Source: Bacteroidales bacterium
GTDB lineage: Bacteria > Bacteroidota > Bacteroidia > Bacteroidales > F082
Assembly (NCBI GenBank): GCA_015493525.1
Contig: WGCY01000020.1
Location: 1-52,603 of the forward strand
DNA: 52,603 bases
Direction of reading: 5' to 3'
Of this stretch, positions 8,463-16,323 are shown one piece after another. Position 1 is the stretch's first letter, and each line of letters begins with the position of its first letter. The notes below the pieces were generated by a model. It ran no database searches and was not told where the DNA came from. It saw nothing but the letters and a program-made list of their open reading frames with translations. The position numbers were made by a program, and so were the translations under genes.

Positions 8463-8625
8463 GGCCGTTCCGTTTTATTTGTCCCGATAAAGATAAATAA
8501 AAATCCTGATGCCAGCTATCGTGTTGAAAAATTGTGAATAAGAAACCCTGACCATTGCCTGATTACCGCTTGACCACCGTTTGGCGATTGTCTGACTGCT
8601 AAATGGCAAAAGGCAAATTCCCCAT

Positions 8626-10002
8626 TTATTTCAAAAACGCCATCACCTTCTCCGCGTAGGCATTGGCTTTTTCCATATCGGGTGCTTCGGCATAAATACG
8701 CATGACCGGTTCTGTGTTGGAAGTGCGCAGGTGAACCCAGCCATCCGGAAAATCAATTTTCATCCCATCGATGGTAAGGATGGGGAACCCGGCATAAGCT
8801 TTCCGTACGCGCTCAAAAAGTACATTGACCGGCGTATCCGGTTTCAGCTGGATTTTGTTTTTGGAAATGTAATAATCGGGATAGGAGGCACGCAACGCCG
8901 ATATTTTCATTTTTTTGCCGGCAAGGCTGGTAAGGAAGAGTGCCGTTCCTGCCAGGGCATCCCGTCCGGCGTGTAATTCGGGATAAATAACCCCGCCATT
9001 TCCTTCGCCTCCGATAACGGCCTTTGTCTCTTTCATGGTGGCCACAACATTTACTTCCCCCACGGCTGCCGCAGTATATTTCCCCCCTGCTTTTTCGGTA
9101 ATATCGCGCAATGCCCGGGTAGAAGAGAGGTTGGAAACCGTGTTCCCGACAGTGTGTTGCAGCACATAATCGGCAACGGCCACAAGCGTGTATTCTTCAC
9201 CAAACATTTTCCCGTTTTCCATGACAAAGGCCAGCCGGTCCACATCCGGGTCTACCACAATGCCGAGGTCAGCTTTTTCGCTGACAACTTTTGCGGAGAT
9301 GCCGGTCAGGTTTTCCGGTAACGGTTCCGGATTGTGGGCAAAATCACCGGAAGGTTCACAGTTCAATTCAATGATATCTTTTACGCCAAGTGCTTCCAAC
9401 AGTTTCGGAATGGCTATCCCCCCCGTTGAATTTACCCCATCTACCACAATTTTAAACCCGGCCCGGGCAATGAGCTGTTTGTCCACAAGCGGCAATTGCA
9501 GGATGGCACGGATGTGCCGGTCAATGGAACCCTGGTCATCGGTAACTGTTCCCAGCTCCTCTACACGGGCAAAATCAAAATCCATCTTCTCCGCATAGTC
9601 CAAAACCTGATGTCCCTCTTTGTCTGACAAAAACTCCCCTTTTCCGTTGAGAAGCTTCAAGGCATTCCATTGCTTTGGGTTGTGGCTTGCGGTAAGGATT
9701 ATTCCCCCTTCTGCGTGTGCCCCGATAACTGCCATTTCCACAGTAGGCGTTGTGGAAAGGCCTGTATTGATGACATTTGCGCCCATTCCGGTGGCGGTGG
9801 AAACCACAAGGCCTTCCACCATTTTGCCTGAGATGCGGGCATCGCGGCCCACCACAAGGGTTATGGCTTTTTTGTTATGCCGCTTTTGATGAAAATGGAC
9901 AAAAGCGGCTGTAAATTTGACAATATCGATGGGGCTTAGGTTTTCGTTGCTTCTTCCGCCAATGGTTCCGCGGATACCTGATATTGATTTGATTAATGTC
10001 AT
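8626..10002 (-). CDS. glmM: Phosphoglucosamine mutase
   Basis: GlmM converts glucosamine-6-phosphate to glucosamine-1-phosphate for UDP-GlcNAc (peptidoglycan, LPS). The 458 aa show the four alpha-D-phosphohexomutase signatures in order: SISGIRGTIGG at the N-terminus, catalytic phosphoserine Ser106 in LTASHNPKQWN, metal loop DPDVDRLAF, sugar-binding loop GGEGNGGVIYPELH, and phosphate-binding loop RTSNTEPVMRIYAEA. Bacteroidetes GlmM and phosphomannomutase are close relatives, so substrate assignment is by resemblance. It would connect to the GlcNAc locus at 16-29 kb, which generates glucosamine-6-phosphate, although it is not linked in an operon with it. Confidence 0.85.
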   Translation of the reverse strand: MTLIKSISGIRGTIGGRSNENLSPIDIVKFTAAFVHFHQKRHNKKAITLVVGRDARISGKMVEGLVVSTATGMGANVINTGLSTTPTVEMAVIGAHAEGGIILTASHNPKQWNALKLLNGKGEFLSDKEGHQVLDYAEKMDFDFARVEELGTVTDDQGSIDRHIRAILQLPLVDKQLIARAGFKIVVDGVNSTGGIAIPKLLEALGVKDIIELNCEPSGDFAHNPEPLPENLTGISAKVVSEKADLGIVVDPDVDRLAFVMENGKMFGEEYTLVAVADYVLQHTVGNTVSNLSSTRALRDITEKAGGKYTAAAVGEVNVVATMKETKAVIGGEGNGGVIYPELHAGRDALAGTALFLTSLAGKKMKISALRASYPDYYISKNKIQLKPDTPVNVLFERVRKAYAGFPILTIDGMKIDFPDGWVHLRTSNTEPVMRIYAEAPDMEKANAYAEKVMAFLK

Positions 10003-10053
10003 TTTATGGGCGTGATTAAATTTTCCGGATTTTTAATGTGAAAATGTTTTATG

Positions 10054-10061
10054 CAAAATTA
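10054..10061 (-). promoter_or_regulatory. -7 box for glmM
   Basis: Minus-strand TAATTTTG, exact fit to TAnnTTTG, 52 bases upstream of the glmM ATG. Confidence 0.4.
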
Positions 10062-10164
10062 ATGAAATATCCGCCCCTGCTAAAAAAAGTTTCCATATTT
10101 TAGCCTGTGGAAGCGGTGTTTTGGACAAAGGGGAGAACGCAGCTTTCCATGTGGGGATAAATAT

Positions 10165-10172
10165 TAATTTTG
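10165..10172 (+). promoter_or_regulatory. -7 box for the TPR-comA-ALDH-DUF368-aroE-dapB operon
   Basis: TAATTTTG fits TAnnTTTG exactly, 18 bases before the ATG at 10190. It is the only good promoter match ahead of six tightly spaced genes, so it is the probable operon promoter. Confidence 0.45.
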
Positions 10173-10189
10173 CAACAGAATTTTAAGGT

Positions 10190-11602
10190 ATGGATGAAGA
10201 ATTTGATTGGCAGCAGGATGATGAAATAACGGAACTGGTTAGCCGCTTTGAGCAGTTGTTGGAATCGGGAGAAAGCCATTTTTTTGATGTGGAGGAGTTT
10301 GAAACCATTATCGATTATTACCTTGATATTCAGCAAAACAGCCTTACGCGCAAAGCCATTGACTGGGCCATGGAACAACATCCGGGCAGCCGTTCTTTCA
10401 AAATAAGAGAGGCCCGGCTTTTTACCCAGGAAACAAAATATACCCAGGCACTGAAGATTCTGGATGAACTGGATATGCTGGAAAAAGGGAATGAGGAGTT
10501 TTATCTTGCCAAAGGGGAGATATACAGCCTTATGGACAAGCATGAGGAGTCGGTTGAAGCCTATAAAAAAGTACTGGAAACTACCGAACGCCCGGAGGAA
10601 ATACTTTCTAATATTGCGTACGAATACGAAAGCCTTAACGATTATCCCAATGCTTTGCGTTATTTGACAAAAGCCCTCGAACTTCGCCCCGAATCGGAAG
10701 ACCTTATTCAGGAGATTGCTTTTTTCTTTGAGCTGACCAGCCGCGAAGAAGAGGCTATTGAGTTTTTCGGAAACTTTCTCGACCGTCATCCCTATTCAAA
10801 GTTTGCCTGGTTTAACCTGGGCATCTTTTACAGCAATCTCGAACTTTTTGAAAAAGCTGTCCAGGCGTATGAATTTGCTGTTGCCATTGATGATGAATTC
10901 TCTTCCGCCTATTTCAATATGGCCAATGCCTATACCAGCCTTCAGCAATTTCATAAGGCCATCAGCCTTTATGAAGAGACCTTAAAACTGGAAAAACCCG
11001 AGGCAATAACCTACTGTTACATAGGCGAATCATGGGAGAACCTGAATGACCTTGAAAAGGCTTTGGCTTATTACAACCGGGCACTTGATCTGGATGATAA
11101 ACTGGCCGATGCCTGGGGCGGTGTTGCCCGTATTTTCGTCCGCCAGAATATGGAGAAGACAGCCATAAAATATTACGAAAAGGCCATCCAACTGGCTCCC
11201 AACCAGGATGAACTGAAGTTTGAACTCGCCGTGCTCTTTTTGCGAAACCACAACCTCGAAAAAGCAAATACCCTTTTTGAGGAGGTGGTAAACCACAACA
11301 GCCATTATGTAGAAGCCTGGCTTAATTATTCGCTGGTCCTGGCTTTGCAGGATCAGTTTCAGGAAGCCATCGATATTTTGACGCGCGCACACAAAGCCAA
11401 TGCGTCAGATGCCAAAATCTTATACAGGCGTGCCGGTTATTTTTATCGTGCCGGAAAAATTGAAGAGGCATTTTTTGATATTGAACAAGCTGTAAAGATG
11501 AATTTTGATGAACATCAGGATCTGTTACAGTATCTCCCGGAACTGCTTGATGAGCCACGGTTTGTGGAAATTCTGGACCTTTACAAGAAACCCAATCGTT
11601 AA
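10190..11602 (+). CDS. Tetratricopeptide-repeat protein
   Basis: A 470-aa cytoplasmic protein (no signal peptide, very acidic N-terminus MDEEFDWQQDDE). From about residue 65 to 450 it is built of back-to-back 34-residue TPR units with the usual W/L-G/A-Y-A-P pattern, for example AWFNLGIFYSNLELFEKAVQAYEFAV and AITYCYIGESWENLNDLEKALAYYNRAL. TPR scaffolds mediate protein-protein contact; no enzymatic domain is visible. It is the first gene of the operon, 15 bases ahead of the ComA-like gene. A large TPR protein of this type is a common Bacteroidetes hypothetical. Its partners are not indicated by the sequence. Confidence 0.88.
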   Translation: MDEEFDWQQDDEITELVSRFEQLLESGESHFFDVEEFETIIDYYLDIQQNSLTRKAIDWAMEQHPGSRSFKIREARLFTQETKYTQALKILDELDMLEKGNEEFYLAKGEIYSLMDKHEESVEAYKKVLETTERPEEILSNIAYEYESLNDYPNALRYLTKALELRPESEDLIQEIAFFFELTSREEEAIEFFGNFLDRHPYSKFAWFNLGIFYSNLELFEKAVQAYEFAVAIDDEFSSAYFNMANAYTSLQQFHKAISLYEETLKLEKPEAITYCYIGESWENLNDLEKALAYYNRALDLDDKLADAWGGVARIFVRQNMEKTAIKYYEKAIQLAPNQDELKFELAVLFLRNHNLEKANTLFEEVVNHNSHYVEAWLNYSLVLALQDQFQEAIDILTRAHKANASDAKILYRRAGYFYRAGKIEEAFFDIEQAVKMNFDEHQDLLQYLPELLDEPRFVEILDLYKKPNR

Positions 11603-11617
11603 CATAAAAAATAAGTT

Positions 11618-12391
11618 ATGAATATTTCATTGAATTTTATTCCCGAAAGATCTTCCCAACCCAGGACAAAAGGGATAACCATGGTTATGGACAAAGGCCT
11701 CGGAATGCACCAGGCCGAAGATTTGACGGAAACTGCCGGCAATCTTATCGATCTTTTAAAACTGGGATTTGGTACATCCTACATAAACCAGCATGTCAAG
11801 AAAAAGATTGCCCTTTACAAAAAACACGGTATCCGGGTCTATCCGGGAGGAACCCTTTTTGAGGCTTTTGCCATTAGAAACCAGTTTGATGACTTCCGCC
11901 GTTTTCTGGATAAACTGGGTTTCGATGCAGTCGAGATTTCTGATGGCTCCATGGAAATGGAACATGATAAAAAATGTGAATACATCCGTGCACTTGCCAA
12001 AGATTTCCTCGTCGTTTCGGAAGTGGGCTCTAAAATTGCTGGGCTGGAAATACCTATTCCCCAATGGGTTTCGCAGATGAAAGCGGAACTGGAAGCCGGC
12101 TCGTTCAAGGTGATTGCCGAAGCACGCGAAAGTGGTACGGTGGGCATTTACGATAAACACGGTGAGGCCAATTTTGAGCTGATCAGCGAAATATCCAAAC
12201 ATTTGCCTTTGGACAATATCCTGTGGGAAGCTCCCCAGAAATCACAACAGGTTTGGTTTATCAAACACTTTGGTGCCAATGTTAATCTTGGAAATATAGC
12301 TCCTGCGGAAATTATCCCGCTGGAAACCCTGCGCCTGGGACTGCGTGGCGATACTTTTATGCATTTCCTGCCTGATGACCTGAAACAGTAA
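11618..12391 (+). CDS. ComA-like phosphosulfolactate synthase
   Basis: ComA joins phosphoenolpyruvate and sulfite to (2R)-phospho-3-sulfolactate, the first step to coenzyme M in methanogens. Bacterial homologues are known and may lead to sulfolactate. The 257 aa match the family TIM-barrel signatures: GITMVMDKGLGMHQAEDL, IDLLKLGFGTSYI, the loop VEISDGSMEM, VSEVGSK, IAEARESGTVGIYD and ILWEAPQKSQQVWFI, with NVNLGNIAPAEIIPLETLRLGLRGDT at the end. It sits 15 bases after the TPR gene and 46 before an aldehyde dehydrogenase. No comB/comC/comDE genes are seen, so coenzyme M synthesis is not implied; a link to sulfonolipid or sulfolactate metabolism is only a possibility. Confidence 0.85.
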   Translation: MNISLNFIPERSSQPRTKGITMVMDKGLGMHQAEDLTETAGNLIDLLKLGFGTSYINQHVKKKIALYKKHGIRVYPGGTLFEAFAIRNQFDDFRRFLDKLGFDAVEISDGSMEMEHDKKCEYIRALAKDFLVVSEVGSKIAGLEIPIPQWVSQMKAELEAGSFKVIAEARESGTVGIYDKHGEANFELISEISKHLPLDNILWEAPQKSQQVWFIKHFGANVNLGNIAPAEIIPLETLRLGLRGDTFMHFLPDDLKQ

Positions 12392-12437
12392 ACGGCAAAG
12401 GTGGGGGGCAATTCGTAACTTTTAAAAATGCATCCCT

Positions 12438-13814
12438 ATGGAAAATACATCTTTACAGGCTCTGTTCAACGGCCAGCAGCTTTTTTTTGCCGGCGGGAAA
12501 ACACAAGGTCTTTCTTTTCGGAAAGAAGCCCTGAAAAAATTGCGTTCTGCCATTCTCATGCACGAAGAGGAGCTTTACGATGCGTTGCACAAAGATTTGC
12601 ACAAATCGCCCTTTGAATCGTACGCTACGGAAATAGGTTTCGCCCTTGATGAACTGCGCTTCCACCTGAAAAAACTACACAAATGGGTTAAGCCCAAAAA
12701 AGTCAGCTCTTCCATAATAAGCTTCCCGGCAAGGAGCTATAATACCTACGAACCACTGGGAACTGTGTTGATTATTGCGCCATGGAACTACCCGTTTCAG
12801 CTGTTGATGGCCCCGTTGATTGGTGCTGTTTCGGCAGGAAACACGGTGATTCTCAAACCTTCGGAAATTGCTGAAAATACCGCCCTCGTCATTGCGAAGA
12901 TAATAAACACCCGCTTTGAAAAAGAATATGTTCATGTGGTTACCGGCGGTGCAGATGTGTCGCAGGCGTTGCTAAAGATGAAGTTTGACCATATTTTTTT
13001 TACCGGAAGTCCGCGGGTGGGAAAGATTGTCATGCAGTCGGCTGCCAGGCAGATGATACCCGTTACCCTTGAGCTGGGTGGAAAAAGCCCCTGTATTGTG
13101 GATGAAACGGCACCGCTGAAGTTAACGGCGAAGCGGATTGTCTGGGGAAAACTGCTGAATGCCGGCCAGACCTGTATTGCCCCCGATTATCTTTATGTGC
13201 ACGAAAAAATAAAAAAGCCGTTGATGAAAGCCGTCATTGCGGCCATTAAAAAAGCCTACGGCGAAGATGCCCGCAAGAGTCCTGATTTTCCGCGCATCAT
13301 TACCCGTGCCAATATGGAGCGGCTTGCTACACTGCTTGATGGTGCCGGGGTTGCCTACGGCGGCCATTTCGACAAAGAAGAGAAATATTTTGAGCCGACC
13401 ATTCTCGATGGGGTAGATTTTGACCTGCCGGTAATGCAACAGGAAATTTTCGGCCCGATTTTACCTGTCCTTACTTTTCAGGATGCGGATGAAATTATTT
13501 CCAGGGTAAATGCCCGTCCGCATCCGCTGGCGTTGTATGTTTTCTCTAAAAACCGCTCTTTCCAGAAAAAAATTATCGGCAGCATTCCTGCCGGTGGCGT
13601 TACCGTAAATGATACTTTAATGCACATCGCCAGCAACAAGCTGCCCTTTGGCGGGGTCGGCAACAGCGGGATTGGAAAATACCATGGTTTTTTCAGCTTT
13701 GAAACATTCTCCAATGCCAAGCCTGTGGTCTATCGGGGAACCTGGATGGATCCCCCCATCCGCTATGCCCCTTATAAAAATAAATTAAAGATAATCAAAT
13801 ACTTAATGCATTAG
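12438..13814 (+). CDS. Aldehyde dehydrogenase (class 3 / YwdH-like)
   Basis: An NAD(P)-dependent aldehyde dehydrogenase of the ALDH3 branch, 458 aa, which is the shorter length typical of that class. The N-terminus KLRSAILMHEEELYDALHKDL and the motif PLGTVLIIAPWNYPFQL are characteristic. Catalytic Glu212 lies in VTLELGGKSP and catalytic Cys246 in LNAGQTCIAPDY. ALDH3 enzymes oxidise medium- and long-chain fatty aldehydes, but the substrate here is not determined by the sequence. The C-terminus RYAPYKNKLKIIKYLMH is amphipathic and basic and could contact membrane, as in other ALDH3 proteins (inference). It belongs to the operon, 46 bases after the ComA-like gene. Confidence 0.92.
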   Translation: MENTSLQALFNGQQLFFAGGKTQGLSFRKEALKKLRSAILMHEEELYDALHKDLHKSPFESYATEIGFALDELRFHLKKLHKWVKPKKVSSSIISFPARSYNTYEPLGTVLIIAPWNYPFQLLMAPLIGAVSAGNTVILKPSEIAENTALVIAKIINTRFEKEYVHVVTGGADVSQALLKMKFDHIFFTGSPRVGKIVMQSAARQMIPVTLELGGKSPCIVDETAPLKLTAKRIVWGKLLNAGQTCIAPDYLYVHEKIKKPLMKAVIAAIKKAYGEDARKSPDFPRIITRANMERLATLLDGAGVAYGGHFDKEEKYFEPTILDGVDFDLPVMQQEIFGPILPVLTFQDADEIISRVNARPHPLALYVFSKNRSFQKKIIGSIPAGGVTVNDTLMHIASNKLPFGGVGNSGIGKYHGFFSFETFSNAKPVVYRGTWMDPPIRYAPYKNKLKIIKYLMH

Positions 13815-13869
13815 CTGACGGATTTGTCCTTGGCTGTAAACGGGTTGATATCCGTGTAAGAAAAGTAAT

Positions 13870-14808
13870 ATGAAAGAATATATCAACTATTTTGTAAAAG
13901 GGATTGCCGTTGGCGTGGCCAATATTATCCCCGGTGTTTCGGGAGGGACTATCGCGTTAATTACCGGTATTTTCGAGCGATTGATTGATGCCATCAAATC
14001 CTTTGACCTTGTAGCGGCAAAGTTGTTTTTTACGGGTAAATGGAAAGCCTTTGCCGAAAAAACAGATTTTTATTTTTTGCTTACCCTGTTTGCCGGTATT
14101 GCCTTGGCCATTATCTCATTGGCACGGGTTTTCGACTATCTCTTCAGGGATTATCCGGTTTATATCTGGGCCTATTTCTTCGGGCTGGTACTGGCTTCTG
14201 TTTACTTTGTGGCAAAGACGATTGACCGCTGGAACTTTGTTGTTGTCCTTCTGTTTGTTTTGGGAACTGCTTTTGCTGTTTTTGTGTCAATGATCAACCC
14301 GGCTTCGGAAAACAGCAATTTCTGGTACCTGTTTTTGTGTGGGATTGTGGCTATTTGCAGCATGATCCTTCCGGGCCTTTCGGGCTCTTTTGTGCTTATT
14401 TTAATGGGGAACTACCAGCTGGTGGCCATTCAGGCTATCAACGGACGGCAATTTTCCATTTTGATTCCGGTGGCACTGGGTGCCATCATAGGGCTTATCG
14501 CTTTTTCACATATACTCTCCTGGGTGTTTAAAAGATACAAAGACCAGACCATTGCCGTCCTGACGGGTTTTATTCTCGGATCGCTGAATGTGTTGTGGCC
14601 GTGGAAGATAGCAGAATATCTGAAAGATGCTTCGGGAGGCCTTATCCTGAAACACGGAAAAAAAGTGGTGGCCCGTTATGCCAGTGTGCTTCCCGGACAT
14701 TATGACAAGGTCTTCTGGTTTGCCGTGGCCATTATGGTCCTGGGGATTATAAGTATCACGGTTATTGAACTGTTGGCGGGAAAAGAAGAGAAAAACAAAC
14801 CGGAATAA
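13870..14808 (+). CDS. DUF368 membrane protein (PopT-type polyprenyl-phosphate transporter family)
   Basis: A 312-aa integral membrane protein with about eight hydrophobic segments. The two diagnostic inverted family motifs are present: GVANIIPGVSGGTIALITGIFERLI near the N-terminus (about 16-40) and the related SMILPGLSGSFVLILMGNY mid-protein. DUF368 proteins such as Vibrio PopT have been shown to recycle undecaprenyl phosphate across the inner membrane, returning the lipid carrier used for peptidoglycan and O-antigen. Placement between an aldehyde dehydrogenase and aroE/dapB (precursor synthesis for aromatics and meso-DAP) agrees with an envelope role. Spacing is 55 bases upstream and 20 downstream. 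Confidence 0.88.
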   Translation: MKEYINYFVKGIAVGVANIIPGVSGGTIALITGIFERLIDAIKSFDLVAAKLFFTGKWKAFAEKTDFYFLLTLFAGIALAIISLARVFDYLFRDYPVYIWAYFFGLVLASVYFVAKTIDRWNFVVVLLFVLGTAFAVFVSMINPASENSNFWYLFLCGIVAICSMILPGLSGSFVLILMGNYQLVAIQAINGRQFSILIPVALGAIIGLIAFSHILSWVFKRYKDQTIAVLTGFILGSLNVLWPWKIAEYLKDASGGLILKHGKKVVARYASVLPGHYDKVFWFAVAIMVLGIISITVIELLAGKEEKNKPE

Positions 14809-14828
14809 AAGATTTTACAGAAAAATTT

Positions 14829-15575
14829 ATGGATATCTACGGACTCATCGGTTTTCCCTTGCGGCATTCTTTTTCAGGAAATTACTTTTCCGGGAAATTT
14901 GCCGGGATGCATATTGATGCAGCATACCGCTTGTGGGAACTGGAAAAGTTTCCCGATTTGCATGAATTTGTCCGGCAATATCCGCAACTGAAAGGCCTGA
15001 ATGTTACCATTCCCTATAAATTAAAGGCTTTGTCTGCACTGGATGAGGTTTCCGGCCCGGTACAGGATATTGGGAGTGTAAACGTGATTAAGGTTTACAG
15101 GAACGGGGGAGAAATCTTTCTGAAAGGATTTAATACCGATGTCATTGGTTTTGAAAAGTCGCTGAACCCCCTGCTTAAAGGGCGAAAGAATTTGCGGGCA
15201 CTTATTCTCGGAACGGGTGGCTCTTCACGTTCCGTGGCTTATGTTTTGCACAAACTGGGTATTTCCTTTTCGTATGTTACCCGTCATCCCGAAAATACGA
15301 AAGCCTTAGGTTATCCGGAATTAACACAGGATGTTATCCGTGGTTCCCACCTGATTATCAACACGACACCTGTGGGAATGTTTCCCGATACAGACCGGTC
15401 GCCGGAGATTCCTTACGAGCTACTGACTTCCGATCATATCCTTTTTGATTTAATCTATAATCCGGAAGAAACACTGTTTTTAAAAAAAGGCAGGGAACAG
15501 GGTGCCCGGGTAAAAAATGGTTTGGAGATGTTAAAGATACAGGCAGAAGAGTCCTGGAAAATTTGGCAAAAATAA
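14829..15575 (+). CDS. aroE: Shikimate dehydrogenase
   Basis: NADP-dependent reduction of 3-dehydroshikimate to shikimate in aromatic amino-acid synthesis. The 248 aa begin with GLIGFPLRHSFSGNYF, which holds the substrate-binding SxS-like site. Catalytic Lys64 is in NVTIPYKLKA and Asp104 in GFNTDVIGF; the nucleotide loop LILGTGGSSRSVAY and the late motif LIYNPEETLFLKKGREQGA are also present. It is slightly short against E. coli AroE (about 270), as is usual in Bacteroidetes. It overlaps neither neighbour and is 15 bases from dapB. Confidence 0.94.
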   Translation: MDIYGLIGFPLRHSFSGNYFSGKFAGMHIDAAYRLWELEKFPDLHEFVRQYPQLKGLNVTIPYKLKALSALDEVSGPVQDIGSVNVIKVYRNGGEIFLKGFNTDVIGFEKSLNPLLKGRKNLRALILGTGGSSRSVAYVLHKLGISFSYVTRHPENTKALGYPELTQDVIRGSHLIINTTPVGMFPDTDRSPEIPYELLTSDHILFDLIYNPEETLFLKKGREQGARVKNGLEMLKIQAEESWKIWQK

Positions 15576-15590
15576 TAAAATCAGTTAGTT

Positions 15591-16316
15591 ATGAAGATAA
15601 TTATTTCAGGCCATGGCCGGATGGGGAAAACGGTGGAAGCAATTTGCCGGCAGCGTGGACATGATGTGGTTGCAATCGTTGACAATCCCGCCGGATGGCA
15701 GGCTTTGCCGGAACGGCTTTTGCCCGGTACTGTGGTAATTGATTTTTCCATACCGGAAGAGGCCGTGAACAATATCCTGTATAGTTTTGGGCATGGCCTC
15801 CCTGTGGTTACCGGAACTACCGGTTGGTATGATGAGCTGGCATCAGTGGGGAAAGCCTGTGCCGATGCCTCAGGAACCCTTTTTTATGCCCCCAATTTCA
15901 GCCTTGGCGTCAACATACTTTTTCATGTCAACCGAATGCTGGCCAAAATCATGGCTTCCGCCGAAGGCTATCGTACTTCTATCTCCGAAACACATCATAT
16001 TCATAAATTGGATGCACCCAGCGGAACAGCTTTACACCTCGCGGAGGATATCATGAAGGAGAATCCAAAGCTGAAAAGATGGGAAAACAGGGATAGCAAT
16101 GCGAAAGATGTGCTGCCGGTAATTTCTTATCGCGAAGGAGAAGTCCCCGGAACCCACGAAGTGGTTTACGACTCGGATGTGGACCGCCTGACCCTGAAAC
16201 ATGAGGCCAAAAACCGTAAAGGATTTGCCCTCGGGGCTGTTCTTGCTGCCGAATTTGTTCAGGGAAAGAAAGGCGTTTTTGCCATGGACGATTTCCTGAA
16301 ATCCATGGGAATGTGA
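15591..16316 (+). CDS. dapB: 4-hydroxy-tetrahydrodipicolinate reductase
   Basis: DapB reduces HTPA to tetrahydrodipicolinate in the lysine / meso-diaminopimelate pathway, providing the peptidoglycan cross-linking amino acid. At 241 aa it has the N-terminal nucleotide-binding loop ISGHGRMGKTVEA, the motif VIDFSIPEEAVNN, VTGTTGWYDEL, YAPNFSLGVNILF, and the active-site signature SETHHIHKLDAPSGTAL. Last gene of the six-gene operon, with its stop 7 bases from the convergent GH18 gene. Start ATG 15591 is the first in frame and gives the complete Rossmann fold. Confidence 0.96.
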   Translation: MKIIISGHGRMGKTVEAICRQRGHDVVAIVDNPAGWQALPERLLPGTVVIDFSIPEEAVNNILYSFGHGLPVVTGTTGWYDELASVGKACADASGTLFYAPNFSLGVNILFHVNRMLAKIMASAEGYRTSISETHHIHKLDAPSGTALHLAEDIMKENPKLKRWENRDSNAKDVLPVISYREGEVPGTHEVVYDSDVDRLTLKHEAKNRKGFALGAVLAAEFVQGKKGVFAMDDFLKSMGM

Positions 16317-16323
16317 GCGTTAT

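Noticed and set aside
10100-10789. 229-codon minus-strand ORF
   Set aside because: Antisense to the TPR gene, whose repeats are unmistakable.
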